A DNA stretch of 64,000 nt from Oreocharis arfaki (GCA_013398015.1 VZRR01005748.1:10000-73999), one strand, 5' to 3'; counted from the stretch's first letter, positions 9,901 through 22,989 are shown. Program-made: numbers and translations. The notes: a model not told the origin generated them from the sequence alone.

Positions 9901-12834
9901 ATTTATTGTAGCCTTTGTGATAACCCAGCTTGTTTTGTAGAGAAACTGCATGAAAGGAAGGGTTTGGCAAAGGCCTGAAGTATCGATGATTGCAGTCTTA
10001 CAAATCACTTCTCACCTTGGTCAGCGGGGAAGCAACCTAAGCATCTGGACATTCAACCCCAAATTTGAGAATGGACGAAAGACTAAAGCTTCAAAGGAGG
10101 TAACATCAGGCAACAGTATTTTAACAGGGAGAATAATTAACAGCTGGAGCAACTTCAAAAACCTAGGCTGGGTTTTCCATCCTTGACATATTCAGGTTAA
10201 GCTTAGACATTGTTCTGAAGTTTGCATTGCAATTAATCAAAGGAAGACTCATAACCTACAGGGTAGAGACAGTCTGACAATGTAACTACAAAGGTACTGT
10301 CTGGCTTCATAACCAAGGAACCTGTAAACTCTTATGCCTTTTACTGGAAGTTCCTACTGGAAGTTCAGCCCTAATTGGTTTGTCAGCAAGAATCCATCCA
10401 AGGTGAAAGCGTGGGCTTGACAGAGTAAGTGGCAAATCTGCCAGGGAACTTAAGAAAATCAGAATTTCAGTGGGATAGTAGCCTTTGTCAGTACTGAATA
10501 GAATGCACATACTTTTGACTACTTCCCCTAACTTCTAAAAAGAGCTAATGTAACAGTTGTTGTTAAAATAATACATGTTGTATCAAGATACCACAGTAAC
10601 ACGGCAAGGCAGGTTTTTTCCAAAGCAGGATATTGCCTGCAAGAAACCAGACTAACACTGTTTTCTGTTGACAGCACTAACAGTCCAGTTATGCTTATTA
10701 CAATTTTCTGTGCCTCAAAATTTATATTAATGTTTCATACTTGACTCATAAATTGGAAATATTCAATAAAACCCACACCAGCAACATGAAGGAATACATA
10801 AATTAAAATAAATAAGCTAAGTTAAAGAAGAATTTCAGCTACTTCCAGGCTTCTGAAAGTTTTTCAGGGATATTAAGTAAACTATTTATCAGATGGACTA
10901 TTCCTAGCGCTTCCTCTCTGCTGCCATGTTTATTTCTCAACATGTTTTTTAAATGAAGGCTCTTTCATTCAGACCTGTTTACATATTCCTTTAATTATCT
11001 AAAGGTGTAACTAGCATTTTTAAAGCATACCAAAGATACTTCTATCTTCTTCCACAAATAACAAGAAATATAGGAGTGCTGACATTTCTGACTAGTTCTG
11101 TCAGTCATGAATTTATTCCACTTAATACTAATTGGTTCTCTCAGGCACTTCCTTTCTAAGGCATCTATAGCTTTATCTATCACTATGGCAGATTTGGAAA
11201 TTTCCATAATTTAATTGAAGACTTACGTGGGTTCTAGATTTTTTATTAACTCTTGGGTTATACTTAATAAAACCCTCAGTTTTAACATCAGGTTATGATC
11301 TGCTCTTTTTCTGGGCTTCCATGTGTTACTACCAAATTTATGACTTCACTCTTTTTGTGTTCTTTTGTCATCTTTTTGGCTGGATCTTTCGTGGGATTTT
11401 ACTGAAGGCAATTTTTTTTTTCATAATGGCTCATTTCTTCTGTCACTAGAGGGGTGAGAAGAATTTGTGGTCATTTTTTGTATGGTGACTGAACCAATGT
11501 GCAAAAGAGCTGTATTTTGTTAATGACATGCAATTTGTCTTTTCTTCTTCACTTCTCTTTTTTTCTTTAGAAAAGCAGTAAGAGAATGCATTAATATTTG
11601 ACTATAATATCTGTGTTAAACCTTTCATTTAAGGCTACGCTTTCTTCAACTGTGAATATTGAGCCTTGAAGAAAACATCCTTAGTGAAAAAATACATAAG
11701 TTTTTCAAAGCACTCCAGCTTAAAAGAAGTTTAACTTTTATTAATAGCAGAAGTTCATTTTATCATGCTCAAATAACTCAAATAAGTTGAAGGGATTCTC
11801 TTTTAATTTTCCCATTAAAAATAATCACTTTTGATGAAGAAAATACCAGGCAAAATAGTAATGTTTGGGAGGTCATAAATCACTAGAAAAACTTTTGTGT
11901 GAGCAGTAATTATATCACTCTGAGAGCAATGTGGTACTAAAATAAATCTCACTGCCAAATTGTGAGACAAACTTTTTGTTACACTACAGCTGAAAACATT
12001 CTTTGCTAACTGCCAGCAAGCATAACATTTTGTTTTCAGCACCCACCCACATCCACTCAGAAGAGAAAGCATATGTACTGCAATTGAACCATTAGCCAGT
12101 CAGATAGACTGTGAGAGACTGTTCTGCTCTGCCAGCCAGGCAGAATGGCATTATAAAATCTCCTGTTAAGGAATAAATAGAACTTTCCTTTCTCTCCATT
12201 TGCAGTCACTCTTCACGAGTCCTCTAACGCAACAGAATCAAAAGTCAGAAGTGAAGTTACATTGCAGATTTCTTGCCCTTTAAAGGGCAAGGAATAGTAT
12301 TTGGCATTAAACAGACTACCTGCAAGGATGGTGATTTGAAGGGGAAATTAATTCAGAGTGGGAATTTACATTGAGAATTCACTGCTGTTATTTTCCAACC
12401 ATTTATGGAAAGATCTAATGCCATTAATGAAGCTAAGTATTTCAAGAAACACTGATTCTGGTAAAAGGACAGATTTTGGTGTCACACATAGGCACAAGAC
12501 TCTAGAAGATATGTTGTAATGCCAAAGATAGGAAATGTCTTTAAAGAAACTATGAACCAAGGAGGAGAAACTCAACTTTAATGACCCATCTATTGTAAAT
12601 AGCTGTGGAGAAGCCACTTGAAGATCTTGCTCTTTTTGTGTCCCAAAAAGAATGATAAATTTTCCCTCCAAATTACTAAGATTTTCATCTTTCCTTTTCC
12701 TTATTCTGCTACAACACGAGTCTATCCTGTGCAGAGTGAAATAACCAAAAGAGCACACTTGGACAGACTACTGTGGACAGAAAATGTTGTTTCAGGTCTT
12801 GTAATCTGACAGTGCAATGAAGAATTTTTGTCTC
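9901..12834. other. Non-coding stretch; possible weak promoter-like segment and a palindrome
   Basis: No domain-bearing frame is seen. At 12,150-12,185 a TATA-like ATTATAAAATC is followed within about 20 nt by GGAATAAATAG, which could be a worn LTR core. I could not find matching ends. A perfect 20-bp palindrome lies at 12,272-12,291. Confidence 0.4.
12272..12291. repeat. Perfect 20-bp palindrome
   Basis: CTTGCCCTTTAAAGGGCAAG is identical to its own reverse complement, with the centre between 12,281 and 12,282. The flanking base pair (T/G) breaks the symmetry. It lies in otherwise unannotated DNA about 120 nt downstream of a TATA-like and AATAAA-like pair. It could be a binding site for a dimeric factor or a chance event. 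No function is implied by the sequence alone. Confidence 0.9.
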
Positions 12835-13310
12835 CAACTGACAGCCATTCAGTGTTGCCAGGTTCTGGATGCTGTGATTTACATACTAGAGGGCAGTATC
12901 TTACCCAAGAAACAACATATGCTCTCGCAAAATTGGACATCACAGTGAAAACAGATGATAAATCTGTATTAAACGCCACTGTGTCTACACAGTGCTCTGC
13001 CCAGGAGGAGGAACTGAGCATTCCCACCTGTATATAATCAGAGGGTTTGGAACAGCACAGACAGCCTTTTCCACTGGACTCCCAGAGGACAAGAGGCTAC
13101 ATCACTGGACCTTCAGGCAAAGACCAGACTCTTTTCTACAGGATCACCACTTCAACAGGACCACTTCATCTGGACTGCCACCAACACCCTGGCCGACAGG
13201 GTGTCAGGTTACATTCTGACTCTGTCAGTGGGGTTTTTTGTACTATTGCATTTATTTTATTTTGTTTTTCCTATTAAATTTTATTTCTGATATTGGTGTC
13301 TCACTTGTTT
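12835..13310 (+). mobile_element. LTR-like element with TATA box, plus strand
   Basis: The segment has a TATATAA box (13,031-13,037) in the context CCCACCTGTATATAATCAG. Downstream is a GC-richer R/U5-like part (ACAGGATCACCACTTCAACAG, CCGACAGGGTGTCAGGTTAC) and a polyadenylation signal ATTAAA (13,272-13,277) after a T-rich run. I recognise the arrangement, and the TACAGGATC...GGTGTCAGG blocks, as a recurrent avian LTR type. No internal region or target-site duplication was found, so both ends are approximate. The small overlapping frames here (12,828-13,277) are readings of the LTR. Confidence 0.6.
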
Positions 13311-14399
13311 GCTTTCAACCAGCACACTTATGCTATTACCTTAGAGAAAGTAATAGTATGCTTGTAGGTCTAAGTGCAAGTTTCTCTAGGATATGTTTGA
13401 TAACACATCAATACACATATAGGACAGTCATTGTATTCCATCTGTTGTACATTCTATCCCAAATAAAGAGAAGAAACCAGTGCTGTACTCAAATACCAGG
13501 AAATGCTATAATATTTGTTAAATATTTGCAGGGAAATAAAATTAATTCTTCCCGATGAGTGTTTTCAAGGCATCAAAACTGTGAGTTATTTTAAAGAAGT
13601 AAGTAATTATTTGGCAAAACTGGGTAAAAATTCCCATTATGTTTCCATGCTCAACATCCATGTTGATGGACTTTATTGATAAATGGTGAGGTCTGGCTCA
13701 TGCTGCTCACTGCTCAGTGAATGCTGTACAAAGTGCTTCTCGCTAATTAGAAGTTTAAATTTCCCAAATGCCAGCTACCCTCCATCACTTTTTCCTAATC
13801 AGATTTGAGTTTCACTGTTACTGAAGTTGAATATGAAGAATTGAATACGGAAAAATATAGAAAGCCATATTCTTGAGCAGATTCTTCCTTCCTTGAAAAG
13901 GCCTCTGCCCCCTGGAGTGTGCTCTGAGCTTTTCTGGGTATTTTTGTGAAGGACCGTACCCAACCTACCTCAGTCAAGATACCTCCTTCGACGGCATTTT
14001 TGAAAGATGGGACTGTCTGCATGAGCAGAGACTGACAGGATCAAATCCCTGGCATGTAAATTTTTCAAGTTTTTGAAGCCAGCAATGTATGCCTAAGTGT
14101 TCAATAATATCAACAGAGAGTGTTGATGGACTAACCCAATGTCTGCTAAATAACTCACAGGCAAATAAATACAAAAACTCCTTGGCGCAGCTTTTAAAAA
14201 TATAAGGACTACAATGTGACTAGCTATAGTACAGCTGTGATACGGAAAAGCAGAAAAGGGTCAGAAAGAAAGAAGCAGATCAGACATTGCACATTGTTTC
14301 ACTAGCCATCGAAAGAAAAAAAAGCTCGTTCTAAATATTATTCCAGACCCAAATAAATAAACTGATGAAATAGAAGGAAAAACACCAGACATGGCTGGG
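13311..14399. other. Non-coding stretch, nothing recognised
   Basis: No element or gene is recognised. The overlapping short frames on the minus strand (13,795-14,174) have no recognisable content. Confidence 0.45.
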
Positions 14400-14600
14400 C
14401 ACTGATGGTCTCAGTTCTATCTAGCTTCTTGACAGAGGTGAAGTAATAGGTATCAGGGCAAGTCAATGAATATACTGGAGGGCAGGTCATCCAAAAAGAC
14501 CTACAGAGATTGGTAGAATGTGCCAAGAGGGATTGCGTTGATTTCAGGAAGAATGAATGCGTATTTCACCACCTGGGAAGGAGAATTCCCATGAACCTAT
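14400..14600 (+). pseudogene. CR1 LINE fragment, reverse-transcriptase C-terminal part
   Basis: In the plus frame from about 14,489 the translation reads IQKDLQRLVECAKRDCVDF and continues RKNECVFHHLGRRIP. This is a decayed form of the conserved segment just after the CR1 reverse transcriptase catalytic box (the IQxDLxRLxxWAxxN...CxVLHLGR pattern). Upstream, 14,440-14,487 still resembles the preceding block but is frame-shifted. The copy is broken off near 14,600, where minus-strand LTR sequence begins. The CR1 3' end resumes at 14,963. Confidence 0.65.
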
Positions 14601-14962
14601 AGAGATGTATGGCTCCATCATGTGTATGGGTTACTTGGGAAAACAAATGCCATGACTCCAAAGACAGCCCTCTTCCTTCTTCTTCCCCCAGCTTTATGTG
14701 TCAAACACGATGTTGTGTAGTCTGGAATATCACTTTGGTCAGCTGTCCCAGCTGTGTCACCTCCCAAATCTTTGTGCACCCCCAGCCTCTTCACGGATGG
14801 GGTAATGTGGGGAGCAGAAAGGCTTTGATGCTGCGCAAGAGCTGCTCCAGAGGAATGAGAACACCCCGGTGTTATCAGCACTTTTCCAGCACAAATCCAG
14901 AATACAGCCCTATACAAGCTACTCTAAAGAAAAGTAACTCTATCCCATCCAAAGTAAATACA
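14600..14962 (-). mobile_element. Partial ERV LTR nested between CR1 pieces, minus strand
   Basis: Read on the minus strand, the element begins TGTATTTACTTTGGATGGGA and continues through a GGGCTGTATTCTGGATTTGTG block, a GCTGGGGGTGCACAAAG block, and a TATA-like CATAAAGC (14,691-14,698) followed by a purine-rich stretch and ATGGCATTTGTTTTCCC. This is the order of a common avian ERV LTR, from U3 into R. The 3' portion (rest of R and U5) is missing, so it is truncated at about 14,600. The frames at 14,609-15,019 (+) and 14,618-14,917 (-) lie across it and are not genes. Confidence 0.7.
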
Positions 14963-15095
14963 TCTGGAGACACTCAAAACCTGACTGGAGATGTCCGTAA
15001 GCAACATACTCAGCTTTGAGCTAGTGTGGGGGTTGCACTGCACGATCTCTCCAAGGTCCTTCAAGCCCCAGCTCGTTTGTGATTGTGTGCAATTC
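14963..15095 (+). mobile_element. CR1 LINE 3'-end fragment
   Basis: The plus strand reads CTGGAGACACTCAAAACCTG, then AGTGTGGGGGTTGCACTGCA, CGATCTCTCCAAGGTCCTTC and AAGCCCCAG. These are the order and spacing of the CR1 3' UTR (end of ORF2, then the GGGGGTTGGACTAGATGATCTC-type tail). With the 14,400-14,600 piece it may be one CR1 copy that lost about 0.6 kb and received an LTR, or it may be a separate insertion. Confidence 0.75.
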
Positions 15096-15224
15096 TGCTG
15101 GATGTTGTATAGTTATGTCTTGACTGTATAACTCCCTGAACAAGCCATTCTAACCTCACATCTGATCCTATTTTGAGCAGAAGATGGACTAAGATCTCTT
15201 CAGGTCCTTTCCAAGCTCATTATC

Positions 15225-15422
15225 TTTTGATGCTATGCTTGGCAGCAGAGCTAGGTACTGCAGTGACAAACACTAATAATAAGCCAGCTAAACAGTTTAG
15301 GAAGCAACAACAGGGTTAGAATGTTTTGATGCTATGCTTGGCAGCAGAGCTAGGTACTGCAGTGACAAACACTAATAATAAGCCAGCTAAACAGTTTAGG
15401 AAGCAACAACAGGGTTAGAATG
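15225..15422. repeat. Perfect tandem duplication, 2 x 99 bp
   Basis: 15,225-15,323 and 15,324-15,422 are identical base for base (unit starts TTTTGATGCTATGCTTGGC and ends CAACAACAGGGTTAGAATG). There is no element or microsatellite inside the unit. Zero divergence points to a very recent duplication, a polymorphic copy-number site, or an assembly artefact. Confidence 0.97.
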
Positions 15423-18400
15423 TAAATACCCCTCAGACTAGAATGGTTCTTTATTGTACCTCTCAAATGATTATCCGATGCTCAGCTGTAGAAACTCCAC
15501 AAGTCACTGCAACACTGGAAATAATTTAGTGGCACAGTCGTCTCTAAACTTGCTTTTAGGTCCACTATAGTCAAAACATAACAAACATCAAATATAAAGC
15601 ATTGTACTTGGACCCATGAAAATCAACTGAGACAAATACATGTATTATCAGCAGACTTGATAACAAATTTCACAGTAATATTATTTGATGAAATCACATC
15701 TGAAATAATGAAGAAAATAAATAATGAAGCAAACAGCTTCTTACTTACTTATCCCATATGCAAGACATCCAGTATGAAAGACATGGTTGGCAGAAGATGA
15801 AAAGATGATAGTAATATATAAAGAAATGACTACAAGAAAATTATGAGGTGTATCTTTGCAGGATCTTTTTATTCTGAGAAACAGCTTTCTGGTAGACATA
15901 AAAATGAATGGCAATAAAACCTTTGCCATGGATTCAAAAAGATGAGACCCTGCAATTCCTGTATACATTCTTTGTGCAAAAAGGTGTGAGTGGGCTGTCT
16001 TGCTCGGTTTTATACACCCAAACTCCAGGTTTTATAACATAATATTTGATGATTGAAACCTGTATAAGGAAGAACAGAAAGAAAACCCATCACGATTGTC
16101 TAGCCAAAATGAGAGAGACAGACAAACATGCTCATCAAGTCTAGCTAATTGTTTTGAGTTAAGGAAAACAACTGAAAAATGATCAACAAGTCATAAAGTT
16201 TCCCTCCTGAGGGGACATTTACTGACTAACAGATTGGCACCCAAAGAGAAATCACAGCAACAGCTGCCTTTAGAGCGAAGTGGTAGGTCTATATATATTA
16301 AACATAAGCTTAGAGATAAACAAAGTCTGCTTACCCATCTGAACATCCTCCACATTAAAAAGGCTTTGGCGAATAGCTTCTAAATCCTTGTTCATCCTTG
16401 CTAGAAAGAAAATAGGTTTGCACAAGCTACAGGGGAGAATAAGGACCAAATGGTTCTGGGGGAAAAAAGTCCCTAAAATGGATTGGTCCAAAAGGGTACG
16501 TAGTGATGAAACCAAAACAGACTTCAGTCAATTTCATGGGTCTGTATTAGGACAGTATTTTCTGTGAAGGAAAAACAGAAAAAAAACCCCATTACCATAT
16601 TTTAAATTTTTTTTAATTGTAAGTTATAACTTAATATCAAAAGAGATGGAAATGCTGAGAGAAATTGAAAATGAGAGGGAAAACATATTCAAAGTATTCT
16701 TCCAAAGGTCAGGGAAGATACTAAAGAAACTACTCACTGGAAATGTCATTAAGTTCAAAATCCTGAGAGCAGCGGTAAATAGTAGGACTTGCACAATATG
16801 CATGGTGGAAAACACACCCTGAGTGATCCTTACTACCACTACATCTACATCTAAAGGATGTATTAGAAATGATACTTGCTCAAAAAGAAAAATATAAAAA
16901 GTTGCCTGCCACCAACATTGTTTCATGCTAAAATAGAGAAGAGATATCCTTCAAGAGCACAATAAGCTGTACATAATAAAAGCAAGAAAATATTCTCAGT
17001 GAATATATACCTATTGGAGATGAAAAGAGTTGAACAACAAGAGAACAACAAGAAATCAAGTTAATTTCAACTTTGGAGGGTTAGACAGAAAGTTCAGATC
17101 CATCTTATTGGATAAACATCAGCTCCTCCTGCTGAATGTACTTTTACTGGACACGGGTTTTGATCTCCTGTTATACAATTACCATAGTCTCCTTTGGACA
17201 ATTTCAGAAATACTTTTGGTTTCTACAAATACACATTTCTTTTTGAATCCTCATGGTAATCCTTAACAGCCATTTGTCCAGATGAATTTCCAGTTTCTGA
17301 ACAGAGGAAAAATAATGGCTGAAATTTTCCCACATTATTTATTTCCCATTGGAATAGGTACTCTTTCTCATTCAGTGCAGCTGAATAGTGAAAGAACATT
17401 TTAAAATACATTAGTACAACTACTGTCTAAGAGTATATCAGACAGTATAAACTGCAGCTTCTGCAAGGATTTTGAAATCCAGATTTAAAAGCCCCAACAA
17501 AATAAACAAAAAAACCAAGCTATTTTGAATGTATTGAAGTAAATCAAAGCTGTAAAGCCAGTAATTTATTTCATAAGAAGAACTTAATATAACAAAAACA
17601 GTTGACTGCAATATTGTTTTACTTACAAGCTACTAGCAATATGTAATAACCCTTATAATAATGTAATTCTAGCAATTTGTGCCTTCCTGACTTTAAGAAA
17701 ATAATGTTAAAAAATAACAAAAAGGAGATCAGAGAAAAGCATCTTACTAAGTATCCAGGATGTCACAGTCTTTAGATATAGGGATCTCATTGTCTAGACA
17801 AATCTGAAGAGCACCAAGTGTTAAAACATAATAGAATTTTCTCATTAATAAAAGATGTCAAAACAGAATAGAATTATCACACTTGAACTTCAGTTGAATC
17901 AATGTTTCACCTACACAGCACATCTTCAGTGAAAACAATTCACTGAAGAGGAAGCTACAAACCATGATGAACTTATTTTCTAACAGACTACAATCAGCTT
18001 ATATGTACAATTTACTTTTGTGTAGCAATTGAAACTACTTTTTTGTTTTCTACAGAATTGCAGTACCCTTTCATTTTCCTTTAAAGTTCCACTGTCTTTC
18101 ACACAGAAGAATGAGTTTTCCAGGGGGACTGTCTGACTTGTCACAAAGCACTGCTGCTATACAGGTTGCTTTGGTTGACACTGAATGAGCATGCTAACTT
18201 GAAAAGGGCTTGAAAAGTCAGGGCATTGTATGAAAAAATGTCCCAATCTACCTGATTGGTAGAAATATTATAAACCTAAGTGTCTGAAGGAATGAAGTAA
18301 AATTCGTATGGGTATTTTTTTGTCTGTGCTCCCTGCCATACACCTTATGACTTCTTTGTATTTCGAAAACCAGAGCCATACTCGTATTTTCACATCAGAA

Positions 18401-21400
18401 AATAATCTTTCTCCCATTTGTAAACTGGATTATGTTGTCCCAGTGAAGATTGCTTCTCTACTCTACTCCTGGTCCCTTGTTTTTCACTTGACAGCTTTGA
18501 AAAGAACATACAAGTGTATGACGGAAGAAACAGTCTTTGTATTGTTCCCTACTTTATTGACATTGTGGGTCAAGTGCCCAGAGGGCTTAAGCTGCTCCAC
18601 AGAGGCAAAAACCTGGCATTTGCCAGAGCAAAAGATCAACAAGGAAAATTTTTTTTATGTTCTCTGCAAACATTCATTCTACAGTAGTACTACACCAGTG
18701 TCCTGCTCTTACTTTGAGCAGACTAAAAGTTATGATCTACTCTAAAATAGGAATCAGGGATTTTAATGTGCAGAGTCAAAACCTTCATAAAGAGTCAAAA
18801 CCTAGCAGTTTTTCTTCTGAGCCCATAGCTACAGCTGAATTGTATTTCTCCTACTAAAACATACCTTGTTTTTGTTTAATAAGCAATTTTGTCTCTGTTG
18901 CAAAGAAAAGCAACCACCCTAAATTTCTCCTCCAAACAGTTTTCTCCAAACTAGGAGTCATTCTTTGAGCTTGATGTAAGTCATAAAAGTTAAGGTATTT
19001 CAAAAATGTTCCCCTCGCTGGCACTTTGGTTTACATTGGCCATTCATGTAGAATGACTTGGTCAAAACAATCTGTATTTAGTTCTGCTTCTTTTTGACAG
19101 CACTCAAATGAAAAATGGGGGAATTATAAACTTACAAGTGGATAATAGGATTGAGAGGAAGAACTGTTCTCAAAAGCACCATTAGAGACACTTAAAGGAA
19201 GTAGAGTGCACAATAGCATAAAAACAATTCTATTTGTACATGAACTACAAATACCAAGAATTCATCCTTTTCTCCAATTGTTTGGTTTGTTGTTTTTTTT
19301 TTTTGAGTTGGACACCACAAACAGGTACTATTTATGGGGAGATGCCTTTTCTTGTTCTTTAATACTTGACAGCTTCTGTCACTCTTTTTCTATATGTAAT
19401 GATCCTCACAAAAGCAATAATCTCTGCCAATGCATTTCTCATTTGGAGAACATGCACAGTTTAGTCCTAATTTGATCTTCTCTCAAACTGATTCTCCTCT
19501 ATAGATCTGTAAGCCATAAAAATCCATAAAACATTAAAACATCATTCAATGCGTTGTTAATTTGTAGACAAAGGAGACAGGCTGCACAATACAACCTCAT
19601 GTATCATCTATTCTGCTGGGCACAAAGATCTAGCCTGTCACCACGGCAGTCTCAAAGCTAAACCAGCAAAGCTGATGAAACACTGATCCGCCAAGAGCAG
19701 CAGATCTCTGCCAGCCTTAAGGTCAGGCTTGTGCACTAGGATGGCGGACAGTCAAAGGTTGCAACTTCCCCCCATTTTTGACTAGTCCCTGGACACTGCT
19801 CTAAATTCAGCCAGCTGAGTATGATGATAGAAGATCAGATGCAGCTAGCAAGTAGGAGCTCCTTCCTCTGTCTCTAAACCTACCAGAAGTGTCTCAGAAA
19901 TATGAAAATTGTTAGATGTCTGTGCATAGGTTTAACCTACACCGACAGTCTATAGCTGGAGTAGAAGTGAAAGATTTGCACATGTTTTCACTATATGATC
20001 TGTCTTAATTTTAAGGTCTGCTGGAGACGGATGGGTATTTATACTTTTCTCCTTGTACGTATTGTCATAATATCCGACACACAGTGAATATATCTGTGCT
20101 CAGAAGTGCTGAGCTTTTCCTTCGTCACAATTCAACCGTTCATTCTTTGACTTTTTTGGACAATGATTGTGCTGCATGGTTACCTTTGTGCCCTATACCA
20201 GCTTCTATGCACATGTATGTAGGAATGCAACTGGAATCACAGTGGCAGGCTTATGAGTGAGACAGCAGTTCAATAGCACTAGCCCAGCTGAAGAGAAGAT
20301 AGCTGATGCACTGCCCTCAAAAGTGATGGCTCGTGATGTAGCTGATTTTAGAAACAAGGTTACAAGCAAAAGTTATTATTGGTATCTTTAAAATGAAAAC
20401 AATCACTATGTCTAATGGGGATTTCTAACTTTTTTCAAGTATTCCTTGCAAATGTTACACAAAAAACTTGAACATTTTTGCACAGACACAACACATTTTT
20501 CTGTTTTGTTCTAACTCCCAGCAGATAAGTAAAAGAGGAAGCAAATAGCAGAACAGTGGGAAAGAAGAAATAATAGAAATTCTCTGTGTTTAGAAAGATG
20601 GAGACAAGGATCATGCAGTTTATAAAGTTGAACTGCTCTGCTTTGCTATCTGAAGTCCCCAACTTTTTCATGATAAGGTGTTTTTAGAAGTTAATTTTTT
20701 ATTCTCTGCAAAGGAATAAGGCTACTGATTTTGATGTAGAAGCACTCTTTTTGTAGAGGTTGGGAGGACATTGCAATAATAAAACCCTGTTGGAAGCTGA
20801 TTATATTTGTGATTATAAGAAAAATTGCCCTAGAGATCATTGTAGGTGGACTTAGCAACCGTAAAGGCAGGAAGGTTTAATTATATGCACTATTCTTCTC
20901 TTCTGTACAATGTAATCTTGACAGGCAGTGCCGATTATCTGTAACATTCCTCTACCCGTTTTTTTTGTTTTTAATTTATTTTCAGTATACGCATATCATC
21001 TGCCATGAACAAAAACCCAAAAAACTCCGAAGCTATACTACAGCTAAAGATAAGGGGGAAGAAGGGGGAGGGTGATACTGAAGTGCTCCTCTTTCTTGTG
21101 CTGTTAAATATAGGAGAGCTGTTGTCTGCTTGAGGTGTAAATGTCTTGAAAAACACAATTACTACTTAAAATCATAGCTGGTTTCTTATCTCTCCTCAAA
21201 GAGAAACAGCCTATTATGGAAGCACACAATTCACATCAGAGGTGTAATTTTGAGAAGGTATTTCCATTGTAAGCAGAAATTTCATTCCTTTGCTGGGTGT
21301 CCCTCCAACAGGAGTTGAGAGATAGAGGATCCTCCAGAGCATTGAGAAAAAAAATCAAAAGCTTCATAATGAGAATGCATAAAGATAAAAACTATTTCAA

Positions 21401-22989
21401 CCATTCTCTCATTGCTTTCACAACAAAAACAAGAACACAGGATATAACACTTGGTCCTCCACATCATGAAGCATGAACATAAAAAGCCATGACAAAAAGT
21501 AACAGCTCACAAATCAAGGAACCTTTTCAAAAGTTATTAATGACTTCCATTGGAATCCTAATAGGCACCCTATGAAGCAGGTGCTTTCAAGCTGCAGAAT
21601 AGATTGTGACTGTCTGTTACAAGCTCCTAGTCCATCACATCACCAGTTTCACAAACAACACTGTTTTTCTAAAATTGCAAAGTCCACCCAGGCGATCTCT
21701 GTGTGGAGAGCTGGAAAACATCCCAGAGATCAGACAAAATTATTTGAAGCGCATTCTGCAGAACTCACATACAATTTTTGATATGACTTTTCAGTTCAGA
21801 AGTATTGAATCTTCAAAACCTGGTTTGAAATACTCTTTCCTACCACAGAATGCATACTGTGTCAGGGATAGCTGATTAGCTACAGATGACCTTTTGCAGT
21901 ACACAGTCTGAATTGCCTAGGAACATTTTTACAAAGCCCCATTATTTGGTAGTAGACAATCTGGTATTATCTTTTTCAGAAAGCACTCCTAACTTTACTC
22001 TGTATATGCACAAAAACACACAACCATTTCAAATCAACTCTTTTTTCTGTCTTCTAATCACACAGAGTCCTTAATTTATCCCTAGAAGAAAAGTGCAGTT
22101 TTTAAAATAATGATCTTCTGTGACAGTCTATAGAAGTCTTTTGAAAGCTAGACACTCAATGATGTGTCATGACCAATACTAAAATATTAGAATTAACTGC
22201 CACCTTATGTTAAAATGCCCATGTTTGCAGTTGTTAATGATAACTCTTGGGCACAACAGTAATAAATACAGTTTAAAATTGTCTGCAAATGTGTCTCACA
22301 GTTTGTAAATGACATAAAATTTCATCTTCCTTTCATCTTTTAAGATTTCATCAGCTGATTAGTGGGTAGAAGCACTTAATATCAGGAAGATAATAGGTTC
22401 ACAACAACAGAAATGTTGAAGTATTAAAATAAAAAGCAGCCAGAAGTAAAGGGCAAGAAAACAATTTATCAGTCTCTGACAAAGGCTTATTTTTATTCAC
22501 AATACTTTTTTGTGACATCTGAAATGTTATAAATTCCATGGTCCCCACTACAACGTACCTCTATAATTAAAAATAATAGGATTCTTCTTGTTAAATGTGT
22601 GATCCTCCAAATGAGCCTTTGGAAGAGATGTCAGCACTGAGCAATTCTCTAGGCTTTTGTGTGAGTGTAAGTTTAAATTTTAGCATTTTATTTCTAGCTG
22701 CTTCTTACTTACCAAAATTCTGTGTAGAAAGTTTCTTTTTACTCAAATCAATAATAATAAAGAATTTTTTAAAAATACCACTGATTTCCACATCACCAAG
22801 AACACTCTTTAGTATAGTTTAGTATTTATTTAGTATAGTCTGAGTTTAGTCCTTTGCTGATAGAAATTGGTAGAGTTTGACAGAAGGCTGGTTTTCACAT
22901 CCTATTAAAATTATTGTGCTTCATGTCCCGGAGTTTACACCCCTAGGTTTTGTGTGTAGAACAAAATCAGTTTCATAATCAAAAGAATT
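15423..22989. other. Long non-coding stretch, no element recognised
   Basis: About 7.5 kb of AT-rich DNA without a recognisable LTR, LINE or gene. Frames up to 145 codons (18,308-18,745, plus strand) show no domain or splice context I can defend. A minus-strand segment ending in a donor-like GTAAGTAAG near 15,745 lacks a convincing acceptor. An 11-bp-stem inverted repeat lies at 17,923-17,949. Confidence 0.4.
17923..17949. repeat. Inverted repeat, 11-bp arms, 5-nt loop
   Basis: TCTTCAGTGAA (17,923-17,933) and TTCACTGAAGA (17,939-17,949) are perfect reverse complements around AACAA. It is a short stem-loop without a recognised role. Confidence 0.85.

Noticed and set aside
14400..14600. Reading this segment as the R/U5 part of the minus-strand LTR
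   Set aside because: Part of it (about 14,530-14,600) resembled LTR sequence at first, but the plus-frame translation IQKDLQRLVECAKRDCVDF with the LGR box fits CR1 reverse transcriptase better. The junction remains approximate.
15741..15968. Minus-strand exon ending in GTAAGTAAG
   Set aside because: A good donor-like site but no AG acceptor after a pyrimidine tract at a sensible distance, and no recognisable peptide.
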